64,000 nt of DNA from Photobacterium pectinilyticum (GTDB taxonomy: Bacteria > Pseudomonadota > Gammaproteobacteria > Enterobacterales > Vibrionaceae). The stretch's first letter is position 1; each line of letters opens with the position of its first letter. The notes beneath the pieces are model-generated. The model made no database searches and was not told where the DNA came from. It saw only the letters and a program-made list of their open reading frames with translations. This document shows positions 17,936 to 27,165 of this stretch, piece after piece. A program made the position numbers and the translations under genes. The stretch spans positions 1-64,000 of the forward strand of contig NZ_JANEYT010000025.1 in the NCBI RefSeq assembly GCF_024357955.1, read 5' to 3'.

Positions 17936-19432
17936 TTAGTTCCAGCGTTCGTGCTTCAACATATCTTCCGTTGTGAAGTTAGGGTAAGCCAACTCCCACA
18001 TCTTCAGTCCGTCAAATTTATCGCTTGAGTACTGCTCAAAGAAAGCATCGAGATCAGCAATCATCTTCACTCGTAGTTCTTCGCGTGGTGGCTCAGACAA
18101 ATACCGCTCGCCCATCGGGTTGCTTAGATCGTACCAGTGATCTTCAGGTTCTTTGTTCACTTCTGGGTTCGGGTAGTAGCGAATAAGTTTCCAATGACCA
18201 TTCGAAATCATTCTGGAATTACCACGTTCTGCAAACTGATACTCACGCCACTCTCTAACTCGCTCACCTTTAAGCATTGGTAGCAGTGTCTTACCTGGGC
18301 CATAACTTGTGTCATAGGATTGCTTATCACCAGCGGCGAGATCCAGCACAGTAGCATGTAGATCAAGAAGGTCGACGAATTCACCACGCACTTGTTTCTG
18401 CCTTACGTACTTTTCAGGGCCTGAAACCACAAACGGAATACGTACTGTCTCTTCGTAATAGTTATATGGGAACGACGCATTGACCTTACCGTATAAACCA
18501 TGCTGCCCCATTAATAGGCCATGGTCAGAAACAAATGCAATAACCGTGTTCTCAAGTAAGTCACGCCCTTCAAGGCCATCAATCAGCTTACCTAGTTGAT
18601 CATCGAGTAATGTAACTGCGGCTAAGTATTGAGCTAATTGCTCTTCATGGTCATCTGGAACCAAAGTAAAGTCGCTCATATGATCGAGCACAGAATTTCC
18701 ACCAAACGCCACCACCTTGTGCGCAATACCGCGATACTTGGTTACCAAGCGTTCAGGGAGACCTTCGAATGGGAAGTGAGGCTCAACATAGTTAAGGCTA
18801 ACAAAGAAAGGCTGGTCATTGTCCTGATCAATAAATTTAAGCGTCTCATCTGTCAAGAATTGCGCTTGGATACCGGTGTACTCCATATTCTCACCATCAC
18901 TTGAGAACAGTACCGTACCCGAGTGTAAGTATTGGTTCTTCCAACCCGCTTCGAGTGCATCATAACTCAGCCAGCGGTCAAAGCCCCGAATCGGATCTTT
19001 ACTGTCAGTCGTCGCATGCCACTTACCCATCAAGGCGGTGCGATAACCTTCATCTTTCATTCGCTCAGAAAGAAGCTTCTCGCCATCCAGCCAGTTGGCA
19101 TCGAATTTAGGATCTTCTGCCAAGAAATCATAGACCCCGTGTTGCGAAGGCATTTTCCCGGTATGGAAGGAGGCTCGAGCAGCCGAACTCACCGGGGCCG
19201 GTGTCATACCATTTTCAAAGCGAACCCCATTCTCTGCCAAGTAATCCAGATTAGGGGTTTCAATGATATCTTGATTGCGAAAGCTTGTTGCCCACTGCCC
19301 TAGATCATCAGCCATGATCACAATAATATTAGGCTGATCATTTGTACTCACATTTTCTGCTGCTTGTACAAACGGCGAGCATGACAAGGCCGCCAATGCA
19401 CACCCTTTGGCAATAGCACTTAATTTAAACAT
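17936..19432 (-). CDS. Exported sulfatase, Ser-type formylglycine site
   Basis: A 498-aa sulfatase with signal peptide (residues 1-24, cleavage near VQAAEN). Metal site IMADDLG (Asp42, Asp43) and VSDHGLLMG; the activation signature reads S-S-A-A-R-A-S-F-H-T-G with Ser82 where the formylglycine is made, so it is a Ser-type enzyme that depends on a radical-SAM maturase. That maturase lies immediately upstream, 14 bp away. Length and fold match family S1 sulfatases that desulfate glycans or aryl/choline sulfates; the substrate is unknown. Expected location: periplasm. GGAG lies 8 nt before the ATG. Confidence 0.9.
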   Translation of the reverse strand: MFKLSAIAKGCALAALSCSPFVQAAENVSTNDQPNIIVIMADDLGQWATSFRNQDIIETPNLDYLAENGVRFENGMTPAPVSSAARASFHTGKMPSQHGVYDFLAEDPKFDANWLDGEKLLSERMKDEGYRTALMGKWHATTDSKDPIRGFDRWLSYDALEAGWKNQYLHSGTVLFSSDGENMEYTGIQAQFLTDETLKFIDQDNDQPFFVSLNYVEPHFPFEGLPERLVTKYRGIAHKVVAFGGNSVLDHMSDFTLVPDDHEEQLAQYLAAVTLLDDQLGKLIDGLEGRDLLENTVIAFVSDHGLLMGQHGLYGKVNASFPYNYYEETVRIPFVVSGPEKYVRQKQVRGEFVDLLDLHATVLDLAAGDKQSYDTSYGPGKTLLPMLKGERVREWREYQFAERGNSRMISNGHWKLIRYYPNPEVNKEPEDHWYDLSNPMGERYLSEPPREELRVKMIADLDAFFEQYSSDKFDGLKMWELAYPNFTTEDMLKHERWN

Positions 19433-19446
19433 GGCACATACTCCAT

Positions 19447-20691
19447 TTACTGCTGTTGAGATTCTTTCTTTTGGATAATTTGCATAATTGCTGCAGGCGG
19501 GTAATTGTTCTGATATAGCTTTTTCATCAAAGCCATGTAAGGCGACGAATATTGAAAAAACGCTTTATAGCCTGCACAGAGGTAGTTTTGGTTTGGCTTG
19601 CCTGATGAAGAAATGGCAAAACGATGCTTGGGGCATCCACCGTGGCAAAGTGAAAGAAATTCACAACGACGACAATCCTCGGAAAGAGTGTCATATTTAG
19701 CCATACTAAACAGTCGGTTACGATCACTTCGATTCATTTCAATGATGCTTGTTTGGCGGATATTCCCAAGCTTATATTCTGGATACACGTAGTGATCGCA
19801 ATTATACAAGTCACCATTGGCTTCAAGAGCAAATGCACTGCCACACTGCGGGGCAAATACACAAATTTGAGCTGGCTGTTCACACGTTAAGGCAAAGGTA
19901 TTTTCGAACATTTGGATGAACACATTGCCGATATCTAACCTGACCCACTCATGAAATATTCGCGTCAGAAACTCACCGAAAGCTGTCGGTTCAACAGACC
20001 ACTCACAAAGCTCCCCTGCAATATTGCTCTCGGGATTGATAAGGGTTAACCCACTGGCTGTATTCTCAGTCGCTTTTCTTTCGACCAATGGAATAAATTG
20101 CATGTGTTGGCTACCTAATTGTTTTAGGTAACGATAAACCGTGATTGCTTGGTGAACATTTGCCTTGCTCACCACGGTTAACGTATTAAATTCAATCCTA
20201 TATTGCTTTAACAAGGCAATTGCAGCTTCAACCCTCGCGTGAGTAGGTTTTCCGGCGCGGGTTTTGCGGTAAATATCATGAATCTCTGATGGGCCATCAA
20301 TCGAAATACCAATCAAAAAATTGTGTTGCTTAAAAAACGTACACCACTTTTCATCAATTAAAATACCGTTTGTTTGAAAAGTATTAACGACCTTCTTGCC
20401 GTTGGCATACTTCTGCTGTAGCAACACTGCCTGCTCAAAAAACGCCAGACCGCGTAACGTTGGTTCCCCACCTTGCCAGGCAAATACGACTTCGTTGCCG
20501 CTTTGAGCCTCAATCTGCTGCTGGATATATGTGACTAAGGTTTCATCACCCATCATCCAGTCTTGCCCACGATCAGGGTACAGATTTTCTTTTTCTAAAT
20601 AGAAGCAATACGAACAATCGATATTGCATTTTGATCCTGTCGGTTTTGCCATGACATGGCAGCCTGAAGGGTTCCAAGTTTGTATATTCAT
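19447..20691 (-). CDS. Anaerobic sulfatase-maturating enzyme (radical SAM/SPASM)
   Basis: A 414-aa protein; the ATG at 20691 was preferred over a far-upstream TTG. The radical-SAM cluster CNIDCSYC (Cys22, Cys26, Cys29) follows MAKPTGSKC, the typical anSME start. AWQGGEPTL, FQTNGILID and ISIDGPSEIHD are family motifs. The C-terminal SPASM/twitch domain shows CVFAPQCGSAFALEANGDLYNCDHYVYPEYKLGN and CRRCEFLSLCHGGCPKHR, giving two auxiliary 4Fe-4S clusters. It oxidises the Ser or Cys of sulfatases to formylglycine in the cytoplasm before export. The client is the sulfatase 14 bp downstream; the pair is an operon. Confidence 0.93.
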   Translation of the reverse strand: MNIQTWNPSGCHVMAKPTGSKCNIDCSYCFYLEKENLYPDRGQDWMMGDETLVTYIQQQIEAQSGNEVVFAWQGGEPTLRGLAFFEQAVLLQQKYANGKKVVNTFQTNGILIDEKWCTFFKQHNFLIGISIDGPSEIHDIYRKTRAGKPTHARVEAAIALLKQYRIEFNTLTVVSKANVHQAITVYRYLKQLGSQHMQFIPLVERKATENTASGLTLINPESNIAGELCEWSVEPTAFGEFLTRIFHEWVRLDIGNVFIQMFENTFALTCEQPAQICVFAPQCGSAFALEANGDLYNCDHYVYPEYKLGNIRQTSIIEMNRSDRNRLFSMAKYDTLSEDCRRCEFLSLCHGGCPKHRFAISSSGKPNQNYLCAGYKAFFQYSSPYMALMKKLYQNNYPPAAIMQIIQKKESQQQ

Positions 20692-20908
20692 CCGCAGCCA
20701 CAGTGTATTTAATCGTTTGCGTGCGGATGTTAGGCAAGTTACAACGGTAGAAATAGGACATTTGTCCAAAATGGCTGCACTCTTCTTTTTATGTGATTTT
20801 CAGCAACTTTTTTAGTTTTAAAATGCAGCTTCGCTGTAATACATTTAAACATTCGTCATAATTTTTAATTGCTCCGTCGTTTATCATGGAAGAAACAGGA
20901 CTTACAAT

Positions 20909-22177
20909 ATGAAAGATGAAACACTCTCGATACACTGTGGTTACGAAACCTGCCCAACAACTAAATCAGTCGCTACGCCCATATATCAAACCGTTGCCTA
21001 TGAGTTTGATGATGCTCAACATGGTGCTGACCTCTTTAACTTAGCGGTACCGGGTAACATATACACCCGCATTATGAACCCGACCAATGATGTCTTGGAA
21101 AAACGCATGGCAGCCCTAGAAGGCGGGATTGCCGGCCTTGCCGTCAGCGCTGGTAGTGCGGCGATCAATTATGCCGTCCAAACTCTTGCTGAAGCTGGTG
21201 ATAACATCATTTCTACACCTCAACTCTACGGTGGCACTTACACGCTATTTGCCCATATGTTGCCAAAACAAGGGATTGAAGTACGGTTCGCACCTGACGA
21301 TAGGCCTGAGAGCTTAGCCGCTCTGATCGATGAGAACACCAAGGCGATTTACTGCGAGAGCATTGGTAACCCAGCAGGGAATATTATCGATTTGGAAAAA
21401 ATTGCAGAGCTTGCTCACCAACAAGGCGTACCTGTGATCGTCGATAATACTGTTGCGACACCGGCCTTATGTAAACCCATTGAGTTCGGTGCCGATATAG
21501 TGGTCCACTCACTGACTAAATATGTTGGCGGCCATGGCACAACATTAGGTGGGATGATCGTTGATTCCGGTAAGTTCCCTTGGGCCAAGTTCAAGGAACG
21601 CTTCCCCGTATTTAACCAGCCAGAAGCGTCTTATCACGGTGTTGTCTATACCGAAGCTTTTGGTGAAGCAGCCTTTATTGGCCGCGCTCGAACTGTACCT
21701 CTTCGTAATACCGGCTCGGCTTTATCACCAATGAATGCCTTTATGTTGCTGCAAGGGTTAGAAACCCTCCCTCTTCGCATGGAGCGCCATACCGAGAACG
21801 CGCTGAAAGTCGCAGAGTTCCTAAAACAACACGACAAAGTGAGCTGGGTTAGTTATGCCGGATTATCGGATTCGCCATACTACCCACTGGCAGAAAAATA
21901 CATGAAAGGTAAACCTTCTGCCATTCTGTCATTCGGCCTGAAAGATGGCTATGAAGCCGGCGTGCGTTTCTACGACGCCCTGAAAATATTCAAACGCCTA
22001 GTAAATATCGGCGATGCTAAGTCACTAGCATGCCACCCAGCATCAACCACTCACCGACAGCTAAGTGAAAGTGAGCAGGCACAAGCAGGAGTTAGCCCAG
22101 AGATGATCCGTCTCTCTGTGGGCATTGAACATATCGACGATATTATTGAAGATTTAGAGCAGGCACTGAATACATAA
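20909..22177 (+). CDS. O-acetylhomoserine sulfhydrylase-type Cys/Met metabolism PLP enzyme
   Basis: A 422-aa enzyme of the gamma family (MetY / O-acetylhomoserine aminocarboxypropyltransferase). It carries ETLSIHCGYE at the start, the insertion DDAQHGADLFNLAVPGNIYTRIMNPT typical of MetY, and the PLP lysine Lys204 in VHSLTKYVGGHGTTLGG. Length fits MetY (about 425 aa) better than MetB or MetZ (about 385). Reaction: O-acetyl-L-homoserine plus sulfide to homocysteine. No MetJ box or SAM riboswitch was recognised upstream. AGGA sits 8 nt before the ATG. Confidence 0.85.
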   Translation: MKDETLSIHCGYETCPTTKSVATPIYQTVAYEFDDAQHGADLFNLAVPGNIYTRIMNPTNDVLEKRMAALEGGIAGLAVSAGSAAINYAVQTLAEAGDNIISTPQLYGGTYTLFAHMLPKQGIEVRFAPDDRPESLAALIDENTKAIYCESIGNPAGNIIDLEKIAELAHQQGVPVIVDNTVATPALCKPIEFGADIVVHSLTKYVGGHGTTLGGMIVDSGKFPWAKFKERFPVFNQPEASYHGVVYTEAFGEAAFIGRARTVPLRNTGSALSPMNAFMLLQGLETLPLRMERHTENALKVAEFLKQHDKVSWVSYAGLSDSPYYPLAEKYMKGKPSAILSFGLKDGYEAGVRFYDALKIFKRLVNIGDAKSLACHPASTTHRQLSESEQAQAGVSPEMIRLSVGIEHIDDIIEDLEQALNT

Positions 22178-22196
22178 CCTGTTTATAAGCTTATAT

Positions 22197-22225
22197 CCAA
22201 GTCACTGCACCTTTCAGTGACTTGG
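22197..22225 (+). terminator. Hairpin after the MetY-type gene
   Basis: Perfect 10-bp stem CCAAGTCACT / AGTGACTTGG with a 9-nt loop, 20 bp past the stop. No T-run follows. It overlaps an in-frame GTG at 22217, which argues that translation of the next gene starts further downstream. Confidence 0.6.
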
Positions 22226-22255
22226 GTGTATCATAACTACAGGACAGTAGATCAT

Positions 22256-23392
22256 GTGGAAAGCAACTTGCAGAATTCAGTCGATGCCAAAGACACAAAT
22301 ACCACAATCAAGATAGCCACTTTTAATTTATGTAATTACCTCGCCCCACCCGATGCCTTTTATGACTTCGAAAATATCTATTCGCAGCAACAATGGGACA
22401 AAAAACAAGCTTGGATCAAAACCTACTTAACGGAACAGCAACCTGATGTTATCGGCTTTCAAGAAGTTTTCTCCGCTGAATCATTAAAAGCGCTGACCCA
22501 GAATGCCGGTTATCCCTACTTCGGCGTTGTCGATTCGCCGAACATTGAAGGAGACTACATTTATGACAGCCCAGTGGTTGCCATTGCATCACGCTTCCCC
22601 ATTACAGATCTACAAGCCGTCACAGAAGAGCCTCACCTCAATACACCCCTTAGGCTCAGCAACAAGTTTGAATTTAGCCGCAAACCACTAAGAGCAACAA
22701 TTCAACTACCACAAATTGGCCTATGCGACTGCTATGTGGTTCATTTCAAGTCAAAAAGATCTATTTCCGACGACAGTTTCTCTCGGCAAAATACGCCTGA
22801 CGTTTCTGCTTATCAAAAAGCCGTTGAGGTTTTACGATCAGAAATGCTTGGTCAATGGGCTTCGACCCAACAAAGAAGCGCCGAGGCTGCACACCTAATC
22901 AATGCTATCTGGTCACGTAAAACCGAATCGGGGTATCCAGTTATGCTAATGGGTGACTTTAATGATGAATTAGAGACAAGTGTTTTACACCACTTGTTGT
23001 CTGATAGTGCACGGCAAATAAAAGATGATCTTTCACGATCAATTTCACAGCGCTATCGTCTACAACATAGTTGGCAGCTGTTTCAATCAAGCCTCTGCCA
23101 CCGTGAAAATATTGACGTCGAACAGAATGGTTCAGTGGATAATATCGCGGATCTTCCCCCTCCAGTCACAACAAAGCGCCCTGCTCCGTATACCTTCTAT
23201 TACGGCGCAAAAGGCATGGTACTCGATTACATTTTACTGAGTGGGGAGTTTGATCCTGGCTTCAGTGAAAGTATGGCGGAAGTTTATGACTACCACCTTT
23301 ATGACCGTCACCTTATCAACTCGTCTTATGATATCGATAGCCACAGTACTGATCATGCCATTGTGATGATCACGCTTCGCATCCGCCAATAA
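22256..23392 (+). CDS. Endonuclease/exonuclease/phosphatase (EEP) family protein
   Basis: About 378 aa from the GTG at 22256, which has AGGA upstream and clears the preceding hairpin; an upstream GTG at 22217 is the alternative. Motifs: IATFNLCNYL, QPDVIGFQEVF with the metal-binding Glu, MLMGDFNDE, and the final SHSTDHAIVMI with catalytic Asp and His. This is the EEP fold seen in DNases, sphingomyelinases and inositol phosphatases. No signal peptide, so it is probably cytoplasmic. Substrate unknown. Confidence 0.8.
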   Translation: MESNLQNSVDAKDTNTTIKIATFNLCNYLAPPDAFYDFENIYSQQQWDKKQAWIKTYLTEQQPDVIGFQEVFSAESLKALTQNAGYPYFGVVDSPNIEGDYIYDSPVVAIASRFPITDLQAVTEEPHLNTPLRLSNKFEFSRKPLRATIQLPQIGLCDCYVVHFKSKRSISDDSFSRQNTPDVSAYQKAVEVLRSEMLGQWASTQQRSAEAAHLINAIWSRKTESGYPVMLMGDFNDELETSVLHHLLSDSARQIKDDLSRSISQRYRLQHSWQLFQSSLCHRENIDVEQNGSVDNIADLPPPVTTKRPAPYTFYYGAKGMVLDYILLSGEFDPGFSESMAEVYDYHLYDRHLINSSYDIDSHSTDHAIVMITLRIRQ

Positions 23393-23437
23393 TTATGAAT
23401 AAAAAAACGGTTTAACGCTTCCGCCCCCGAAAATACC

Positions 23438-23460
23438 AAGCCCTCCACAGCGAAGGGCTT
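23438..23460. terminator. Small hairpin after the EEP gene
   Basis: Seven-bp stem AAGCCCT / AGGGCTT with a 9-nt loop; no clear T-run. Another small hairpin (TGGTATA / TATACCA) lies around 23578-23597 in the same 280-bp gap. The gap shows no further gene. Confidence 0.45.
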
Positions 23461-23670
23461 TAACGTCCTATAGACATATAACCCCAATACCACTAAATTT
23501 GACAGACTACTCATATGCCACAGTATGAACTAGGATTAAATCCAAGTACTCTTAGCAACACACTGCGAAGCGGAAGCTGGTATAGATGATTATACCAGAT
23601 ACGCAATCTTGCGAACGCCTCTGGCATAACTCAAAGCTACGCTTAAATTAAGGCAACCAATACACACAAT

Positions 23671-24318
23671 ATGTCTATGTCAGAGCATCAGCAACCGGAC
23701 GTACCCTCTCGCGACACATTAGCGATTTTATTATTTGAAGGCTTTGACCTGCTTCAGGTATCGGCGGCAATCTCGCTATTCCACGCTTTGCCAGAAAAGT
23801 TCGATATTCTGTTAGTTTCTGATAATAGTGAGGTAATGACGAGCCAACAAGGTATCCCACTCAATGTTGACCTGAGCTATCAGGCATTGCTGACTTATGA
23901 CATTCTCTATGTACCGGGCGGCAACGGTATCGAAAAAGCCATCAATGATGAACGAATGGTGGATTGGCTGACAAAACAAAATCGCCACGACACTCTGCTT
24001 TGCTCATCTTGCATTGGCTCAGCCCTACTGGCACAGGCTGGACTACTTAAAGGCCATGTAGCAACAACTAACAAGCAACATTATCACTGGGTTACTCAAT
24101 TTGGAAAGCAAGTTAAATGGGCACCTGTCGCACGTTGGACTCAAGATCAGCGCGTGTTTACCTCATCAGGCCAGACTGCATGCTTTGATATGTTCATTGC
24201 TGTGATTAAAGCATACATCAATGAAGAAACAGCCAGAAAACTGGCTATTACGATGGAGTACCTTTGGCTCAATGATTCTGAGGACGACCCATTCGCACCA
24301 CTTCATATCGTAGAATAG
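23671..24318 (+). CDS. DJ-1/PfpI-family protein (isonitrile hydratase-like)
   Basis: A 215-aa protein of the glutamine-amidotransferase-like fold. Motifs: LAILLFEGFDLLQVSA with the conserved acidic residue, YDILYVPGG, and the nucleophile elbow CSSCIGSALLAQAG with Cys114. This arrangement is typical of the InhA/YajL-type and AraC-N-terminal-like DJ-1 proteins, which hydrate isonitriles or act on glyoxals or glycated proteins. No second domain. Function cannot be set more closely. The start lacks a clear ribosome site; a second ATG lies 6 bp downstream. Confidence 0.8.
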   Translation: MSMSEHQQPDVPSRDTLAILLFEGFDLLQVSAAISLFHALPEKFDILLVSDNSEVMTSQQGIPLNVDLSYQALLTYDILYVPGGNGIEKAINDERMVDWLTKQNRHDTLLCSSCIGSALLAQAGLLKGHVATTNKQHYHWVTQFGKQVKWAPVARWTQDQRVFTSSGQTACFDMFIAVIKAYINEETARKLAITMEYLWLNDSEDDPFAPLHIVE

Positions 24319-24327
24319 AAGGTGTTC

Positions 24328-24666
24328 TTAACATCCCTCTTGCCACATCACATGGCAATTTGCGTCTTTCGCTGCTTGTAGCATTTCGATCAACGGTGTA
24401 GCCCTTGTATGAAGACCTACCACTGGCTCCATATCTAGATCCGCCACATCATCGACATCAACCGCATCAGCATCAGAAGCTTGTTCTTCTAACTGACGAA
24501 GGCGATTTACCTCAGTGGTCAGCCTAGATAGTGCCTCATCAATGTCTTTCGGATCCAGCGCACCGGGAATGTTTTCACAATACCCCATGAGCCTCAGTAG
24601 CTGCTTAGCAATGTCACCAAACATCACAACATTACCATGCACCTTGCACTTAAAAGTCACTAGCAT
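24328..24666 (-). CDS. DUF1840-family protein
   Basis: A 112-aa protein beginning MLVTFKCKVHGNVVMFGDIAKQLL, with GALDPKDIDEALSRL, the usual layout of DUF1840 (small cytoplasmic proteins of unknown function). The middle (about residues 60-80) is acidic and low-complexity. The start overlaps the rhomboid gene upstream by 7 nt, so they form a coupled pair. Confidence 0.7.
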   Translation of the reverse strand: MLVTFKCKVHGNVVMFGDIAKQLLRLMGYCENIPGALDPKDIDEALSRLTTEVNRLRQLEEQASDADAVDVDDVADLDMEPVVGLHTRATPLIEMLQAAKDANCHVMWQEGC

Positions 24667-25235
24667 GATTCCTTCCTCCTTTTATCTCGCCGGGCATAAA
24701 GATATCCTGCAAACCCTCCAGATATCGCTCCGAATAAATGGCTCTCATAACTGATCCACTCACGGGTAGGTAAAAAGCCCCAAATCATCGAGCCGTAGAA
24801 AAACATGACCAAAATAGCAATCGCGATAGATTTCACACTGCGATACATAATGGCGTACATCAATAAATATGCCCATAAACCATAAATGATGCCGCTTAAG
24901 CCAATATGATAATGCATCCGACCAAAGAACCAGACGCCTAACCCACTGCCCACCCAACTAACCATAAAGATGGCGATCAAGCGCGCAATGCCCGTTCGGG
25001 AAACAAGGAAGGCTAATACAGAGAAAGAGAGGATATTACTGATCAGGTGGCCCCATGACCCATGGAGAAATGGATAGGCAATAATTCCAGTAAACCCATT
25101 AAAGTGACGAGGTAACAAGCCAAAGTCAGAAAGATAGCCCGCAGTAATTACGTTGAAGATATGGATAATAGTGATTAACACCACAACAGTCACAATAAAC
25201 TTTATTGAGTCTCTATCTTTCTGATCCAGCTTCAT
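24660..25235 (-). CDS. Rhomboid-family intramembrane serine protease
   Basis: A 191-aa membrane protein with six predicted helices. Catalytic Ser114 is in GLSG and His166 in ESHLFGAISGG; the family HGSWGHLISN motif occurs at 58-67. This is a compact prokaryotic rhomboid without a cytosolic N-terminal domain; GlpG proper is longer (about 276 aa). It would cleave membrane helices within the lipid bilayer; substrate unknown. Overlaps the DUF1840 gene. Confidence 0.85.
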   Translation of the reverse strand: MKLDQKDRDSIKFIVTVVVLITIIHIFNVITAGYLSDFGLLPRHFNGFTGIIAYPFLHGSWGHLISNILSFSVLAFLVSRTGIARLIAIFMVSWVGSGLGVWFFGRMHYHIGLSGIIYGLWAYLLMYAIMYRSVKSIAIAILVMFFYGSMIWGFLPTREWISYESHLFGAISGGFAGYLYARRDKRRKESC

Positions 25236-25275
25236 GTTTTACAACCATTAAATATGATCTACCGTAAAAGACATA

Positions 25276-26082
25276 CTACCAAAATGACTGCCTTGATTTG
25301 TAATCAATATCGACCTTTTTACGTTGGCGCTTGCCCGCAATATGAAAGTTTTTACCAAATAGAAGTCTAATTTGATTAAAGGTCTCGCTAGCTAGCAAAC
25401 GACGTTCAGAACTATGCCAGCAACGATTTGTTGTCAATTTTACTGCGGCGATGGCATCTGGCGAACCATTAATAATTGACTGGCACAAAGCATTCGCACG
25501 AACCATAGGCTCTTCTACCACTTCGCTGACCAGATTCAACGCATTAGCCTCTTCAGCTTCCAAGATTTCACCTGTCATCGTCAAGCGCATTGCCACATCT
25601 TTCGGCACCACTTCACGCAGTGACATCAAACCGGCCATATCAGGCATCAGTCCCCAGCGTATCTCCATGATCGAGAGTTCTGCCCCCGGGGAAGCGATAC
25701 GAAAATCAGCGCCCAAAACTATCTGCATTCCTCCACCCCAGCATTTACCTTCTAATACTGCAATCACAGGGCAAGGTATTTTTCGCCAATTTCTCGATAC
25801 TCTCTGGGCCATGTTGGCATTGCCAGGTAACCATTTTGCCAGCAAAGAGATCGCATTTGAGCGAGATGTCACGACACTTTTGACGTCAAGCCCACTACTG
25901 AAATTGCCGCCAGCCCCACGGACGATAACAGCTCGAACATCTTTTCTTTTGCGAAGATCACGGCTCACTTTATCAAGCTCTCGAAATAACGGCATATCCA
26001 ACGCGTTACACTTATCTGGCCGATTAAGCACAACAGTGACAACGCCGTTTTCTTCTTCAACTAGCAATCTTGTCCATGACAT
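25276..26082 (-). CDS. Enoyl-CoA hydratase/isomerase (crotonase) family
   Basis: A 268-aa protein; the ATG at 26082 was chosen because AAAGGAG lies 5 nt upstream. Crotonase motifs: oxyanion hole GAGGNFSSGLDVKSV, and ALEGKCWGGGMQIVLGADFRIASPGAELSIMEIRWGLMPDM. In hydratases two Glu residues act; here the position after IMEIRWG matches one of them, whereas the first position (in GGGMQIVLG) is less clear, so hydratase versus isomerase cannot be decided. Stand-alone, with no beta-oxidation neighbours. Confidence 0.82.
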   Translation of the reverse strand: MSWTRLLVEEENGVVTVVLNRPDKCNALDMPLFRELDKVSRDLRKRKDVRAVIVRGAGGNFSSGLDVKSVVTSRSNAISLLAKWLPGNANMAQRVSRNWRKIPCPVIAVLEGKCWGGGMQIVLGADFRIASPGAELSIMEIRWGLMPDMAGLMSLREVVPKDVAMRLTMTGEILEAEEANALNLVSEVVEEPMVRANALCQSIINGSPDAIAAVKLTTNRCWHSSERRLLASETFNQIRLLFGKNFHIAGKRQRKKVDIDYKSRQSFW

Positions 26083-26147
26083 AAGCACTCCTTTGTGTGG
26101 TCTGTCCAGTTACATTATGAACATTAACACAAATTCAACAAAGCACC

Positions 26148-26651
26148 TCATTGGGTATTCAGCTTTGTGGCTGGCACGAATCCTTTTTTCTCCGCAAGTA
26201 ACCGCCATTCGGACGTTGTTGAGGATGAGATGGGCTCAATGGTATCTACACTTGCAGCCACATCCCCGCCAGAACATTTAGTCCCTGTGGTCTCTATCGT
26301 TGCCTTGAATAAAGGGTATGTATGACTGCCAGAGATACACCAGTCTTCAGCCATCTCACCGCCTTTACTATCACAAACGTCGGCAATAAACCTATGGAAG
26401 TCTTCAATTGATCCTTTACTTTCATCCAAGCACCATAAACGCTGGTAATGGATGTAGCCATCACGCGGATGATAAACCTTTCCGGGGATCAGTGAAGTAA
26501 AGTCCCACCCTCCACCTCTTGTCGCGTTAACATATTGGGCCGAAAGACTGGCAATATCTTTGCTTTCATTAACGGTGGGCTTTGAATAACGCTGACCACT
26601 ACAGGCACTCACCAGCAAACAACTAATGAGTACCACACCTGTTTTCCCCAT
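26148..26651 (-). CDS. Hypothetical lipoprotein
   Basis: A 167-aa protein. The ATG at 26651 is preferred over the GTG two codons upstream, because GAAGG lies 8 nt before it. Signal peptide with lipobox VSAC, then SGQRYSKP. The mature part has several cysteines (WCLDE, DVCDSKGGEM, DWCISG, TKCSGG) that may form disulfides in the periplasm. No family recognised. It lies upstream of the crotonase gene on the same strand, 65 bp away. Confidence 0.7.
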   Translation of the reverse strand: MGKTGVVLISCLLVSACSGQRYSKPTVNESKDIASLSAQYVNATRGGGWDFTSLIPGKVYHPRDGYIHYQRLWCLDESKGSIEDFHRFIADVCDSKGGEMAEDWCISGSHTYPLFKATIETTGTKCSGGDVAASVDTIEPISSSTTSEWRLLAEKKGFVPATKLNTQ

Positions 26652-26914
26652 ATCCACACCTTCTCTTACCTAACATTACCGACTGAATAGACATCATGCT
26701 TTTAAATCAACGTTGAAGCGTTAATTGTCAGTGGGTTACGCTTTTATTTTATTCATTAAGCATAGTGAGAATTTCTACTTACCTCTATCTCATTCCTATC
26801 ATTCAATTTATCCTGCTTAAGCAATTAGCCCTCCTTTCACCTTACTTGTAAGCAATTGCACATCGCTAAGCTATGCTTAAACATATTGGATCAAAAGTGT
26901 GATGTGAGTCAGAT

Positions 26915-27118
26915 ATGTACTTAGAGCCCCATTCAAGATTATTAATTGCAGATACCACAGAGGTACTGGATGCTTTTCTAGACAATGGGTTACACAAAGA
27001 GTATGAGATCTATTGCCAATTTCCGCATAGCTTACATATTCATAATAAGCTAAAGGATACATCGCCTATTTCGGTCGAGTTTAACGATGGATTCATCATT
27101 AGTGAAAATACATTCTAA
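26915..27118 (+). CDS. Possible small hypothetical protein (67 aa)
   Basis: A short reading frame beginning MYLEPHSRLLIADTTEVLD, without a recognised family or good ribosome site. A Crp-like sequence TGTGATGTGAGTCAGA lies at 26898-26913, immediately before the ATG, which fits poorly with an active promoter for it. Amino acid composition is ordinary. Doubtful; kept because it fills an otherwise empty gap. Confidence 0.4.
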   Translation: MYLEPHSRLLIADTTEVLDAFLDNGLHKEYEIYCQFPHSLHIHNKLKDTSPISVEFNDGFIISENTF

Positions 27119-27165
27119 ACTTTAGCTTTCAACGCGTCTGTATACAAGCTGATATAGGTCTTTGT

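Noticed and set aside
20770..20908. SAM riboswitch or MetJ boxes ahead of the MetY-type gene
   Set aside because: No AGACGTCT-like pairs and no conserved riboswitch stems were visible by eye.
26898..26913. Crp-like site TGTGATGTGAGTCAGA
   Set aside because: One mismatch to the Crp half-sites, but it touches the start codon of a doubtful small gene and has no sensible promoter downstream, so not called as a feature.
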